DNA from: Atkinsonella hypoxylon
Taxonomy: Eukaryota > Ascomycota > Sordariomycetes > Hypocreales > Clavicipitaceae
Direction: 5' to 3'
Assembly: GCA_000729835.1 (NCBI GenBank)
Contig: JFHB01000024.1
Span: 124,001 to 188,000 of the forward strand
Length of the DNA: 64,000 nucleotides
Under the pieces are notes generated by a model, which saw only the letters and a program-made list of their open reading frames with translations, did no database searches and had not been told where the DNA came from. The position numbers were made by a program, and so were the translations under genes. Every line of letters begins with the position of its first letter. Within the stretch, counting starts at the first letter, position 1. Shown here in pieces: positions 31,955 to 43,744 of this stretch.

Positions 31955-32272
31955 ATGGCCGACGAGTCCCTCTCCATCTACGATGAGGTCGAAATCGAAG
32001 ACATGGTCTTTGACCAGGCCCTCCAGCTATATCACTACCCGTGCCCCTGTGGCGATCGCTTCCAAATCGCACTGGAGGACTTGCGCGAGGAGCAGGACAT
32101 TGCCGTGTGTCCAAGTTGCAGCCTTATGATCCGCGTCATCTTCGACCTCGTGCGTTTTGCAAAGAAGTGCCCCGGAAAGAGGCATATAAGGAAAACATGC
32201 TGACGCTCGCAGGACGATTTACCCGAGCCTCTTTCGTCTGGGAACCGCGCTCAAGTTCCCATCGCTGCTTGA
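31955..32272 (+). CDS. DPH3: diphthamide biosynthesis protein 3 (Dph3/Kti11), CSL zinc protein
   Basis: Exons 31955-32149 and 32213-32272 give 84 residues. The protein starts MADESLSIYDEVEIEDMVFD, and its zinc ligands are in Y-P-C-P-C-G-D and C-P-S-C-S-L, the CSL zinc-finger signature. Dph3 donates electrons to the Dph1-Dph2 radical-SAM-like enzyme for the first step of diphthamide synthesis on elongation factor 2. As Kti11 it also supports Elongator in tRNA wobble-uridine modification. Splicing joins VIFDL to DDLPEP, the conserved end. Without splicing the frame runs on into basic residues up to 32203. Length and motifs match the family closely. Confidence 0.94.
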
Positions 32273-33380
32273 TTGGTTTGACGGCGACAAGATTCACTCT
32301 TTGGAAGAAAAAAAGGCACGCGGCGTCGTTAGGTCGGAACGTCATGCTATTACCATGCCGTCATGGGGATAACGCCTGCTTTCTCGACATAGATAACGCG
32401 GGTCTGTCCGACTCACACACATGACTTGTGGGCAGGGCAGGGCAGGGCAGGGCAGGGTAGGGCATCTTGCGTGTCTCATGGCGTCAGGCAAGCCCTTCTG
32501 CTTGGGTTGGATGGATGCACGACGTTTCGATGACGAGCCGGTTCGTTGAACACCCGCTGCGCACGGTTCCCTCGTAGCACGAATAGCACGGGCACTTTTC
32601 ATGCACAATATGCATGTGGACATGGGTAGAAATGGGTGCTTATTTCGCGGCAAGATGGGACGGTAGAACGTATGCGTATTACACTCGCTTTCGAAAATTG
32701 GTGTATGCCATTACTGTTGACGTAATAGACAGTCGACCACATATCGTTTCGCACAACACTCTTGACGGACAGCTTCACAACGTTTTTTTTTTTTAAGAGC
32801 CCATTTGTTGTTATTTGCTGCAATTAATGAATGATACACGATATCTCGACGTATCCAGATTGAATTCTGTTTGATTAAATTCTGCCAAAAAGCAGTATAT
32901 GTGCGCCTTCCATGGCCAAATGCCCGGTCAGAGCTCTAAACATAACGGGAAAAAAACCCAAGGTGGTATCTCTATCTATCAACGCCGGTCCCGCCTGGAA
33001 AGTTATCCAAATGGATGCTGATGCATTATTACGGGTATCCTTTCTTCTTGCTCCCCCTCAACGCGGTTCGCTTCCCACTGCTCGGAGAGCGCACGGCCAA
33101 ATCAGACCACTGATATGTTGGTGAAGTGTGTAATTAAGAAATGGAGCCTCACAGAGGCGTGGTTGGTGTGGCCTTGGCCCATCGCTCGCTCGATTGCGAT
33201 GTCGTGTAGAATCATTAAATCGTATGCCAAACAAGGAAGTTATTCCTTTTTGACGCAAAAAAGGAAAAAGAAGAAAGAAAGAAAAAAGAATGTGCGATGT
33301 TCTTGTCGAAAATTAAACATTCTCCTCTTGTCGCCTGACCGCGGAATTTCTGCTATTATACTTCGTCCCGAGGCGAATAT
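32273..33380. other. intergenic region with a GGGCA minisatellite
   Basis: Contains GGGCA repeated about six times at 32430-32462, a short T run near 32787 and an A/G-rich stretch near 33262-33290. I see no supported gene. Confidence 0.5.
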
Positions 33381-33807
33381 TCATAACATGACTAAACCCA
33401 TGATGCAGAATCCCAGCAAGCCAGCCATGGAGGCCTGCATTTGAGGCATTTGTTGCGGAATAGCTCCTCCAGTGACCCCTGCGGTGTGGGAAGCCGTGGC
33501 ATTGACGAGACTGGTTGGTACAGCGGTTGTGGCTAAGGGAACTGAGGAATGTTAGCCAGGTCTCGGCCATGACAATATCAAGATTCTTGGGGAGTGGCAG
33601 AGCACAGGGCAAGGGAGGATACATACTGGTTGCGTTGGTAGAGGCTGGTGGTTGCGTGATAGATTCTGTACTAGTACTGTAACTGCTTGTCGCGGGATTT
33701 TTTGACGTTGCAGACAGCAACGTGGCCGATGTTGATGCTGGCGGCGATGACGAAGCGGAGACAGCAACAGCACCGCTGATGACACCAATAATCTGGGCAA
33801 TTCGCAT
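33381..33807 (-). CDS. small secreted Ser/Thr-rich protein, probably GPI-anchored
   Basis: Exons 33807-33627 and 33532-33381 on the minus strand give 110 residues. A hydrophobic N-terminal stretch (I-I-G-V-I-S-G-A-V-A-V-S-A) looks like a signal peptide. The mature part is rich in Ser, Thr and Ala (likely O-glycosylated). The C-terminus ends M-A-G-L-L-G-F-C-I-M-G-L-V-M-L, a hydrophobic tail after small residues, as in GPI-anchored cell-wall proteins. The intron has donor GTATGT, branch CTAAC and acceptor TTAG, and splicing joins TNAT to TAVPTS. Reading through would give a basic, unlikely tail. I recognise no named family. Small fast-evolving wall proteins of this kind are common in filamentous fungi. 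Confidence 0.68.
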
Positions 33808-34038
33808 GGTAGATGTGTTGATCTGAAGACGAATAATGTTTTGCGCTCCCAGGACGGTGAAATTCTTTGTTGGCGGCGAATTTTGTGGTAGGCTCGTGGT
33901 AGTGGTGATGGTAACAGTAGGTCGGCCAGAGCTATTTTCGCACTGGGAAAGAGTTGAACAGCAAACTGGTTATCGTGGTGAAATTGGAAGCAGTCGTATA
34001 GTCAGTCCTTTCTCGGCTGTTCTGTTTGGCTACTGTTG

Positions 34039-34062
34039 AAAAAAAAAAAAAAAAAAAAAAAA
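34039..34062. repeat. 24-base poly-A run
   Basis: An unbroken run of A just upstream of the small secreted-protein gene. It mirrors other long A/T runs in this window (31861, 34845, 54573). Confidence 0.85.
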
Positions 34063-34381
34063 TTTGCAGAGCGAGTGGCGTGCACTATTTGATATTCTCC
34101 GAGAGCCGAGTTAAAAGATGCGTCGGACCCGAATAGAGTGTACTCTAAATGCATGTATAAATTCCTTGGCGTGGAGTCGACACAATGCGGGAGGGAAAGG
34201 GCAAGTTTATCAACAAAGTACAAAGCTTTGGACGGGGGGAAGGGGGCCACGGACGGTGGACAGGGTTATCATGAGTGCAGCCGTGCAGCCGTAATCAAGA
34301 CGGAGAAGGCACGACCAGGGAGCCACAGCAAACGGGGGAGGTGGAATTATTCGTGCGTGGGTGCGAGATTATCTCTGTGCT

Positions 34382-34437
34382 GCTCTCTGGCTCTCTGGCT
34401 CTCTGGCTCTCTCCCTCTCTCCCTCTCTCCCTCTCTG
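34382..34437. repeat. CTCTCTGG / CTCTCTCC octamer repeat
   Basis: About seven eight-base units, first of CTCTCTGG and then of CTCTCTCC type. A simple pyrimidine-rich minisatellite in gene-free DNA. Confidence 0.85.
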
Positions 34438-36856
34438 GATGGAGTAATTAGATGGGATTGCAGATTGCATGGATTACATTACATGCTTGGTCCAAGGGAC
34501 TGGCACCTTGAACGTGGATGGGGCAGACCGACCCCTGCTAACCCGGCCAGTTGCCAGGCCAGGCCAGGTGTGGGTGGCTGTTTACCATGTGTGGACCAAA
34601 AACCGGGTCTAGTATGTGCTAGTATGCACAAGATGCAAAAAATAAAAGAAACGAGAAACACACTTAGTGGCGCCGCAAATTCGGAAAGCCAAAAGGGTGT
34701 CAAGGTGGGCCTGCCTGACTGGCCTGCACCCGCAGGGTCAGCCACGCTAGACCACGGCGCTGCTGGACAAGACCGAGGACGGCGAAGGCGACGGCGATGG
34801 TGCTGTTCATGTTTAGCATTGCGTCTGATGCGCGGCTGCGGAGCCAAAAAAAAAAAAAAAAATCGCTGCAGCGGCCTGGCCTGGTCTGGCCGGTCCACCT
34901 TGCTTGCGACGTGGAATACGTACCTATGTACATACCTTGGGTACGTACATCAGCAGGCACAGATGTACCTAATGTATCAACCTGAGTCGCTAGTGGGGTA
35001 CCTTGGTCCTGCCTGTACGGTGGAAACTGCCTGGTGGGACAGTCTTAGGTACCTACCTCTACCTCCTAGGTGCATTCGGTACCTAGAAAGTATGTGGTAG
35101 CTTGGATTGACGCAAATCTCAACCGGGTCAGTTATCCTGTATCCTAGGAGGAAAGAGTGCCTCCTGGGTGGAGTCTCTAAGCACCTGTGTGCTTCCCCGA
35201 GCTGCAGAACAGTTTCCGCACACGGAACGTCTGTCAACGGCTGCGACTACAACGACGGCACAACAAAAGCCAATCTTGCAGCAAAGAGTCTTGTGGCTGG
35301 CCGGATAGAACATGCGGCTCAGATACCTACTAGGTAGCAGACGCCCTTGTTTGGCGGCTTCTACGAAACGTCAATAGGAATTACCACCTCCTGGTTAAGT
35401 TCTAGCCCGCAGCCTGACACACGTTCCTTCCACTTTGGAATCTCGACTCCTGTCACCTTTTCGTGTCAATGTCCGATATCAACAGAACAGCCCCACGTAG
35501 TACAGTACAGTACATACACCATGACTTCTTCATTTGCTTTGGCCAATTTATGATATTACAGATCGCCTTTGGACGCATGGTCCCGTGGGTCTGCTCAACC
35601 AGCTTCCGCGATTGATAGAATAGTGCAAGTGGATGGGATGGATTCTCTGTCGTCGTGTCTTCTTCGTCGATGGCAGTGTAATATTATCGTTCTTATCCAG
35701 TGCTTGTGTGTGTCCACGCTGGCACCAGCTGCATGCCTGCGCGCGCACATTGTCGAACCAAACGCAGTCATTGGCTACATTTGTGGCTTCTTGTTTTGCG
35801 GCCCCCCCTTTCTCCTGTCCTGGCAGCTGTACGCAGCAGCAGCAGCAGTCCTATTAACCTGATCAAGTTACAACCGCCAACAAGATACGGTCGGTCCCAA
35901 TGCTCTTCTGCTGCCAAGCCAAACTTTTGCTTCAAACCGTCTGCGGATTTTCATGCATCCAGTGCTCTATATGCTCCTTTCTAGTCTCCTACATCTCCTA
36001 CCTACCCACCCTGCCCTGGGCATAGCGAGGCCTATGCCCATATCGCCGATCCCTACTCCATCCTATTCGCTGGCTTAGCTGACCCTCCTGCGCATTACAA
36101 TTTTTGCTACGGAGTAATACATTGAGGCCAACGCCGCGGCTTATGTTGATGTTTCGAAGCAAGGCCCTAATCAAGAAAGACTTTGCGTCATATGGGTCCT
36201 GCGATCTGCAAGCAGACACGGGATGTTCTAATCTAACAACAAATAAGCGGACCACTCACTCGTATCCCGGGATGGGATGGCAGACAATCTTCCGTTTGGA
36301 CAGAACAGATACTTGCTGCAAGCAGCACACTGTCTCTCTGTTCGCATCGACCATGGTGACGAAAATTAGACAATTGTCGTCCACCTGAAAATGCAATTTA
36401 CATATTCAGATTAGCGACAAGGGACATTAACCTATAACAAGCTACCGACCAAGATGGTTTGGGGCTATTGCAAGGAAAACCCTCTTCTTCGCACCTCGTT
36501 ATTGATATCTCCTGGTGCTCATGTTAAATTGAGCCATATCTCGTGTCACAGCACAAAGTGGCGCTATCGTGCTAAGCGGGCCAGCAGCGGCCAGCAGCGG
36601 CCAAGTTGGAGGGAGGCATCAGACTTTTTTTGGGCAAAACTAGTGAAAACGAAGCTTTCCTTGTCCTAGACCCCAAAGCTTGGCCGGTCATTCTCGTCTC
36701 AACGACACGTTTGGACGTTCGATTTGGTGGTATTAAGCCTAAGCACGCACTTGCACACGCCTGTTTGCCTCTCATCTAATCCTTGCGTCTCCACGATTGA
36801 CCACATGAAGATTTTACGTGCTAATGATTCCTCAGTGCCGAAATCTTGACCGACGA

Positions 36857-36870
36857 ACTCCGTACGGAGT
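36857..36870. repeat. perfect palindrome ACTCCGTACGGAGT
   Basis: A 14-base perfect palindrome built from two inverted TACGGAGT halves. The half-motif recurs in the gene-poor parts of the window (about 36108, 49680, 55318, 55503, 56332, 60004). Its function is unknown. Confidence 0.7.
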
Positions 36871-38147
36871 CTTAATACAGGGGCATGGAGCGATATATGA
36901 CTCCTTTCTCCACAAGTCGTTGGTTGCGGCCGCTTATCTTGGACCAAGCTTGTTTTTATCTGATATGGATTGTGGCGGGTCCATGACAGAACAAACGCAA
37001 AACTTGGCATTCTACGGACTATGTGCGGTGCGTCGCCTGCTGCTGATCCCTGCCCTGTCGTGGCCGCATCGATGCACCAAACAGGTGCATATTGCGTACA
37101 TTTTATCGCATTCGCACGATTGGTCAAGATCAATGGTGCATTGGTGGCTCGCTGCCAGGCAACCAGCGGGATCTACCAACATCAAGCATATATTATATTA
37201 TACACCTTTCCCGCCGTATATGTCTTCCGACCGGCCTCGTGGTAGTCTACGGAGCGCCATTGAGCTTGATTGAATCTGCAGCTGAAGCATACATACTACT
37301 GCTGAGCGGCTGTCATATCTCAAGCTGCTCTACGTTTTTGCGTGACATTAACTAGTTAGCCGTTGCAAAGAGCCGTCGGTATTATCGTGGCGTTTCCGAT
37401 ATGTGGCTTGCCTCCGAGTCTTTGCACAGCACTAGCACCTATGTATCTTGTGAGGGTGCCAGAACACGCAATCACGAAACAGAGGCTTCTAGCCCACTTC
37501 TGTCACTTGTGTTTCAACATGCTCACTCTGTCTCCTATCCCGCCAAACATGGGTTGCACGCACTCCTCGGCAGCATCTCGTGATGCCCCCCGTAAGCACT
37601 CTCTGCTCAAACCTTTTCCTCCCGTTTACATCAGGACTGCATCATCCGCGTGATACTATTTTCCGCAAGTGAGCCTGTACAATCTGTTGGCTAAGAAGTT
37701 AGCCGTGTAAATTACTATGCAATGTGTTTAGTTGTAGCGCTCTCTCGGGTGAACCCAGATGTCTTCCACCATACGACGCCTAGGCAGTGTTGGATCGGAC
37801 TTATCTCCGCCACAAGCAGTGAGCTTACGTTAACATTGCTGAGGAACCAAAATCAGATATGCGACAACCCATGCACGCCGTGATGTCATTCCAAAGCTGA
37901 GAGTGTCATGTAGCCTTATCATCCACCGCCAAGGAAGGATCACCACCTCGGACCAGATGTTGCGCATGACTTATCCGCTTCGATTCGGCACCAATATGGA
38001 GCATCAGATGAAGTGAGATCGTTGGACAGGTTCCGCGCAGTCCTGGGGTACAACACAGCCTCATTTGAAACATTGGAAATGCCTCATTCACATGATCTAC
38101 CAAAAATAGCTTTCCCTTCCATGATACCCCCCCAACACCATCCCCAT

Positions 38148-41100
38148 CTATGCCTTGACATTCTCAAAGAAAAAGGTAGGCGTGCCTGGTACGGCGTTCT
38201 CCGCCAACGGCACCGTAATCTGAACCTCCTTGCCATCCACCAAGTTGACGCCCTTCTTGCCACCCGCTTCCATAATCAAGACATCGCAGTCCACCAAGCC
38301 AGCTGCCTTCTTCAGCCCAGGCAACATCTGAGCTAGCGTCTCCTTCTCATCAAAGGCCAGTCTCTGTTCTAGCACAACACTGGCCGGCTCACCGGCTTGC
38401 AGACGCCTCTTCAAAGCCTGCGTAAACGGCATGGCCTTTTTCATCTCGCCCATCTTGGCAATCTTGCCATTCAGCTCCTTGTCGTTGACAGACTTGGTAG
38501 CTGGGTCCCACATTTCCTTCAGCAGCTCAATATACTTGGCCTGCCAGGCAGGGAACCTGTCCGTCATGAAGATTGTCAACTTCTTGGGCTGCTTGGGGTC
38601 GAACGAGACTTCCTTGCCCTTGGCCTTCTTCTTCAGCTGCAGGCCCTCGGCCGAATTGATGTTGGAGGCTGTGTTGCGGACGTAGTCACGCTTGGCAGAT
38701 AGGCCGGCATCGACGGCGGGGACCTCGGGGAAGAGGGCGTTTTGAATCGTGGAATCCTTCTTCAGCACTTCCATCCAGATGTATTCGGACCAATGGGGAG
38801 CGATGACGGCCATCAGCAGCGCCTGCATCTCGATATAGCGGAAGACGAGGTCCTTGTGCATCTTGATGCCGGCGGCTGCACAGGCCTCGCGGTAGAAGTC
38901 ACGGGCGCTTGTTAACTCGTAGAGGGCGGCTTTCAGGGCCAGCTTGTAGTTGGTTTGGGCGTATTGCTCAATGGCTTCGTGGGCGGCGCTGCTTATCTCG
39001 TTGTTGAACAGGGCATCCTGGAAGGAGTTGGTCTCGCCGGTGCGCAGCTCATCCTGCTCGCGGACCTGCTCCTCGCACCAGTCGCGCAGGGTGAACAGTC
39101 GCAAGATGCTGTTGTCGGCAACATCCTCTTCAAAGTTGGCATCGCTCACACCATCGCCGGCGTCGGCAATGGCAATACGCGCGGCGTCAGCACCGTATTT
39201 TTCTACCAACTCCTTCAAGGTCATGAAATTGCCCGTGCTCTTGGCCATCTTTTCTCCGTTCAACATCAAGTGACCGTTGGCTCGGACGCCTCGCGGCCAG
39301 TACTCCCGCGGGAAGATGGCCAGGTGAATGTACAGGAAGAAGGTCAGGTGGTTGGGGATCAAGTCCTTGCCTGAGCTTCGCAGGTCCAAGGGGTAAAAGT
39401 ACTCAAACTCGCGACGCATGCTCTCCAGGGTTTTTTGCGGGATTTTAGAGGCCTTCAAGATGTCGTCGCTCATGTCGCGGCGGCAAAACAGATAGTCCCA
39501 GACTTCGTCCGTCATTTGCTCGGCGCCAACGTTTCCAGGGCCCTTCTCCTTTCCGTACAAATCCTTGTGCAGCCAGTGGCAGACGGTGTAGTAGGCCATG
39601 TAGATGGTAGAGTCGCTCAGACTCTCGACCAAGAACTGGGGATCCCATGGCAGCTTGGAGCCCAATCCGTAGGTACGGGCGCATGCCCACTGATTCAGCC
39701 AGTTCAGCACACCCTCGAAGCTGTTCTTGGTCTCCTGTGTCCAGGTGTTGAGGCCGTTGCCGTCGACGTTGTCCAGCCACTGCAGAGCGGTTTTCTTCCA
39801 CGACTCTTCGCCGTAGTCCAAGTACCACTGGTCCATCAACGCGACAACACAGTCATCTCCGGATCGGCTGACAACCTTTCGCTCGGGCTCGGAGTAGGCA
39901 AAGGCATCGCCCGCATCAATTAGCTGGTTGCGGACCTTGGGCTTGGCGCTTTCGACCCTTTCTCCCTTGAAGTCCCCCACCTTGAGGACACCCTGGTAGT
40001 AGCCTTCCTTGTATGCCAACTCCTTGGCCTCCTCCAGCGGCTTGGTGTCCTTGGGGGAAGCAATCTTGAGCTTCTTGACCAAGAACGGTGCGCACAAATC
40101 ACCGTACGAAGGGGTTTCGATGATGGGGAAGATTTCCAACTCAGCCCACTCCTTCTTGATTCCGTAGTAGTCGGCCTTCTTGGACAAGTCGGTCACGGTA
40201 GCAAAGTCATCGGGACTGTCGGATGGCACCGAGGTAACGACGCCCGTGCCCTTGGTCGGCAGAACCGTCTCCATGGGCAAGACCCGGACGCCTTCCTTGT
40301 GCAGGGACAGCGGTGCGTTGACCAGAGACCCAACAATGTCGGAGCCCTGAATCTCGCCGGCTTTTTCAATCACGCCCTCCTGGGCCAAGATGCCCTGGAA
40401 GGCCATGTTGCGGGCGGCCCGGTCCGTGACGGCATAGTACGACCTCTCTCCAGCCTTGAACAGTCCGTAGGTGATCTTTGGTCCGACGAAGCAGCAGGTT
40501 TGGCCATACATGGTCTCCGGTCTCAGGGTAGCAGGCACCAAGAAGATGTCGGCATCATCGGGGACTTTGCCCTTGATGGCCTCGGCCGCCTTGGGGGCCC
40601 ACTCCAACACCTTCAACTTCAAAGCAGTGTATTCCTGGGGGTTGACGGCCTCGCCCTCTGAGCGGTCGTGGTCCATGCAGGGTTGCCCATCCTTGATGGA
40701 GTAGATAGTGTATCTCTTGCCAAACTTGATCTTGTTGAGCTCCTTCAAGCGGTTCATCTGCCATCTCACAAAGGCATCGTAGTAAGGGTTCGCATCGGTC
40801 GTGACAAAGGATCGGCGCCAGTCAATTCTGCAACCAAGGCTGGTCAAGTCTCGCTTTGTCAGGGGAGGAAAGAACTTCAACCAGTGCTGGGGGTCGGCAA
40901 ACAGATGAATCTCCTCCTGGGGAATACCGATTGCCTTCATGATCTGGAACTGGTACTTCATCTTGGCCGTTTTGGCGTTGGCTTTGCTCTTGTTTGTCGT
41001 GAACTTGGTAACGTCCTCCTTGGCCGGCTTGCCAGCTGGTGCAGCAGCAGCAGGCTTGGACTCTACAGTAGTCCCAGCGCCAGCGACCTCCTCCTCCTCC

Positions 41101-41629
41101 TCCTTGTACCCAGAAAAGTCCTTGCCAAACTTTTCAATTTCGCTGATGAGCTTGTCTGCGCACGCCTTGATGGGCATGCCCGTGCAGTGAAAGCCCATGG
41201 GGAACAAGGCTCTCTTGCCCTGCATTCTGGCCACACCAGTAGCGAACTCGACTTTGCTTGCGGAAAAGGTGTGTCCGGCGTGGAGGGTGCCGTTCATGTA
41301 AGGATACGCCATGCATCCGAAGAACTTGGGCACCTTTTCGCGCAGCTCGGCTGGCGAGATGGAGTGGAAGGGGACTTCATCTGTTGTAGGGGCGTTGGTC
41401 TCAAATACGCGATCGTCTTGCCATTTTTGCTGGTACTTCTTCTCTATGGCAACCAGGGAATCTCGCTTCTCGGTCTGGCAGGACGCACATCATCAACATG
41501 TGTTTTTTTTTTTTTTTTCAGAAACGGAAATGTAAATATATCATTAACAGGCTCGCTTACCCCTTTTAATTCTTTCGTCTTGGAAATGGTCAAGGCCTCC
41601 ATGGCCTTGGGCACGGAAGTGGCAGCCAT
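38148..41629 (-). CDS. cytosolic leucyl-tRNA synthetase
   Basis: Two exons on the minus strand (41629-41561 and 41474-38148) give 1131 residues. Class I motifs are present: the HIGH-type H-A-G-H in YMNGTLHAGHTFS near residue 90 and the KMSKS-type K-M-A-K-S in NGEKMAKSTGNF near 768. Between them lies the large CP1 editing domain. The C-terminal extension is that of archaeal/eukaryotic cytosolic LeuRS, ending PTFFFENVKA; the protein is longer than mitochondrial LeuRS and has no clear import leader. The first exon (MAATSVPKAMEALTIS) splices to TEKRDSLVAIEKKYQQKWQ, a conserved N-terminal helix. An upstream in-frame ATG at 41668 would add 13 residues; the ATG at 41629 fits the family better. The gene faces away from the unknown protein gene at 42120. 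Confidence 0.95.
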
Positions 41630-42119
41630 TGTAGCGAAATCTGCGGAGTGCGTTTCGTGGTTCAGCAATTGCGTGTTGACGTTGACGAAGCAAGGATTTT
41701 GACAATGTCTAATGTCCTTCTAATGCATAGCTTATCAAGCTTGCCTTGACTTACCTCGTGGACTCTCCGGATCGTGCCGTGCTCACAGTAGCTAGGGGAA
41801 TTCCTGTGGCGGGCAATGGAATGGTGTCACGAGAGTAATGCCTCTTGATTTATTTTTTAGTCACCACCGATGGAGCTTTTTTTTGCGGCGAGGGGTGGAA
41901 ATCGCGGGGCAGGAGGTACGGTGGCTCCTGCAAGCCTTACCTGCTTGGTGTGGCGGTGCCTCAAGCCCCCTGGCTCAAACAGCTTTCTTGCTTGCCGTGG
42001 CCGCCGTTTCTCCGGCCCACTCCGCTCCGTAGGTTGTAGTATTGCTTCCGATCTTGCTGGTTGCGAGCATCTCAAGGCACAACGGCTAGCCCAACGAGTC
42101 ACGCAAACCTCTCATCAGC

Positions 42120-42733
42120 ATGTTCGCGGCCTCAGCAAAACGGCTCGTGCAAGCCGGCAAGGACTCGCTTCCCAAGCAGGTGCCCTATAGCGCCTTCAGC
42201 AACCCACACGCTGCTCGCAAAGTGTGGCCGCCAAACTTCAAGGAGCTGAACCACGCGCAGCAGCTACGATTCGAGAAGAAGTACAAGCGCAGAATAGAAT
42301 TGGCCAGTCGGTCGCCACGATGGGAAAAGGGCGTCAAGCTTGCGCAGCTTGCGACTATAGCTGGTGCGTACACGTTGCCGTTGCTTCTTTCCCCCTCCCC
42401 CACCCCCACGAAGCTTCCAATAGCTGACAATACTCTTCGCTGTAGCCGCCCTAGTCTGGCTATTATTCTTTTCAGAGTTCGAGTGGTGGGGCCAGCATTA
42501 TAAACCATCTGAAGAGGTCTGTCCGACGTGAAGCAGTCATGTGCTCCGAGAAGTTCCAGGATAAAAATTAATGCAGACTTGCTGACGCAAAATGGGCATT
42601 CTAGATGCGCCGGCACGCCGCCCACCTCTTTGGAGTAATCGACCCGGACAAGCGGTACGAAAGACGGAAAGATGCTCCGGAACCACAAGGACCATCATCC
42701 CAGCGTCTCGAATCCGAAACGAAAACCAAGTGA
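42120..42733 (+). CDS. conserved fungal one-helix protein of unknown function, probably mitochondrial
   Basis: Exons 42120-42363, 42446-42516 and 42605-42733 give 147 residues. The N-terminus (MFAASAKRLVQAGKD) is basic and amphipathic, like a mitochondrial leader. A conserved-looking segment follows, K-V-W-P-P-N-F-K-E-L with LRFEKKYKRR, then RWEKGVKLAQLATIAAALVW and L-F-F-F-S-E-F-E-W-W-G, a single hydrophobic helix. The end is charged, with Y-E-R-R-K-D and a Lys/Thr tail. The splice sites are good (GTGCGT/TGTAG and GTCTGT/TCTAG), and both introns must be removed to keep the frame open. I do not recognise a named family. The layout (leader, charged matrix-side part, one helix, short tail) resembles accessory or assembly proteins of the inner membrane, but that is inference. 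Confidence 0.72.
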
Positions 42734-42889
42734 CGTTTCCATCCATACCAATATTGTAATTATGTTCATTTTCCGGCGTTCAAGGGCATCATCTATATTG
42801 CAGCGGGGCACAGGGCACAAAAGCCAAAATCATGTACAATACAATACAAAAACATCTGCCAATTCTTTAAGTGGAAAAAGAAAAAAAAA

Positions 42890-43507
42890 TTACCGACCAG
42901 CCCATGCGAAATTAGCACCCATGCTCAATCCAGACCCAATGCCCGTAGACCGCCCTTCGTTGACAGGCCTCTTGGCTACGGTGCCCTGGGCCCGCACGCC
43001 CGACACGATGCGGTCGAGATTCGTCTCGATCACCACGCCGCCTATCACCATCTCCGTCAGCGTAGCATGCAGGGTCTCAAAGTTGAAAATGAGATCCAGC
43101 TCGCACACGTTCTCGAAGAGCTTGTCCAGCGCCTCGACGTACACCTGTATCAAGTCGATGAGCGCCAGCGGGGACTCGGTCGACGTCGAGATGACGATGA
43201 AGTAGAGCGTGGCGTAGTTGCGGTACGTGACTAGCGAGGGCACGTCGTTCTGCTCTCCTGACGAGTGCGATGTGCCCGACGCGGCGAGCAGCGGCGGCAA
43301 AGGGAGGAAGTTGCACGATCCGGCTGGTCGGTTGGATACGAGGGTGAAGATCTCGGATATCAGGCGTTGCTGGATGCTCGTTTCCTGTACCTTGGTCAGC
43401 TTTCTGCCAAGGGATGCTGAACCCGCGGCAACCCGTACCAGCTGTGTGTAGAATTTGGTCAGGCGAGGCTGACCTTGGCCATTGAAGACCAGGAATGCGT
43501 TGATCAT
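42890..43507 (-). CDS. APS3: AP-3 adaptor complex sigma subunit
   Basis: One exon, 205 residues, starting MINAFLVFNGQGQPRLTKFY, the hallmark of clathrin-adaptor small chains (longin fold). The following Y-R-N-Y-A-T-L-Y-F-I-V, L-A-L-I-D-L-I-Q-V-Y-V-E-A-L-D and V-C-E-L-D-L-I-F-N-F segments match the sigma family. The phrase G-G-V-V-I-E-T-N is typical of the sigma-3 type. AP-3 carries cargo from the Golgi or endosome directly to the vacuole. Compared with the usual 150-165 residues this copy has an insert of about 25 residues after R-P-A-G-S-C-N-F (Pro/Ser-rich loop) and a Gly/Arg tail, as in other filamentous fungi. It is divergent from frataxin, with 237 bp between the start codons. Confidence 0.92.
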   Translation of the reverse strand: MINAFLVFNGQGQPRLTKFYTQLVRVAAGSASLGRKLTKVQETSIQQRLISEIFTLVSNRPAGSCNFLPLPPLLAASGTSHSSGEQNDVPSLVTYRNYATLYFIVISTSTESPLALIDLIQVYVEALDKLFENVCELDLIFNFETLHATLTEMVIGGVVIETNLDRIVSGVRAQGTVAKRPVNEGRSTGIGSGLSMGANFAWAGR

Positions 43508-43744
43508 GGTTCACGAGTGCCCTGCCCCCTCTGTCATTGTCAGCGGGGAGAACCAAGGTTCCCACGGGCTTATCGATTGCAGTTGATGGGTGGGGATGAA
43601 GTCCAATGGCGGATGACTAAGACCCGTTTGACCCGCGGTAGCTTCGATGTTCCAAGCTAAACCACGAACCTCCAAGTAGTTGATTTCTCCCCAAATCTTC
43701 CAGACCGTAAACTCGTAAACGCCTACTGCCCTGCCACAAGAGTC

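Larger units (their letters stand above)
33808..38147. other. 4.3-kb gene-free block rich in simple repeats and dispersed motifs
   Basis: No reading frame here has a recognisable domain. The longest frame (34138-35100, plus strand) runs across low-complexity DNA, including poly-A and CTCTCTGG repeats, and is judged non-coding. The block holds a 24-A run (34039-34062), CTCTCTGG/CTCTCTCC octamers (34382-34437), a poly-A run near 34845-34861, AGGTACCTACC-type patches (34916-34950, 35046-35086), TACGGAGTA (36108) and the 14-base palindrome at 36857. A lineage-specific gene or non-coding transcript cannot be excluded. Confidence 0.5.

Noticed and set aside
34138..35100. 320-codon open frame on the plus strand
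   Set aside because: It runs through CTCTCTGG repeats and poly-A, gives low-complexity peptide runs (Leu/Ser, poly-Lys, Arg runs) and has no domain or conserved-looking core. Judged a chance frame.
36699..37273. Two overlapping frames of about 150 codons on opposite strands
   Set aside because: Both are Cys/Trp/His-scattered peptides without domain likeness. Overlap on opposite strands is typical of chance frames.
41630..41668. Upstream in-frame ATG of LeuRS as the true start
   Set aside because: It would add 13 residues (M-L-N-H-E-T-H...) without likeness to cytosolic LeuRS. M-A-A-T-S at 41629 fits better.
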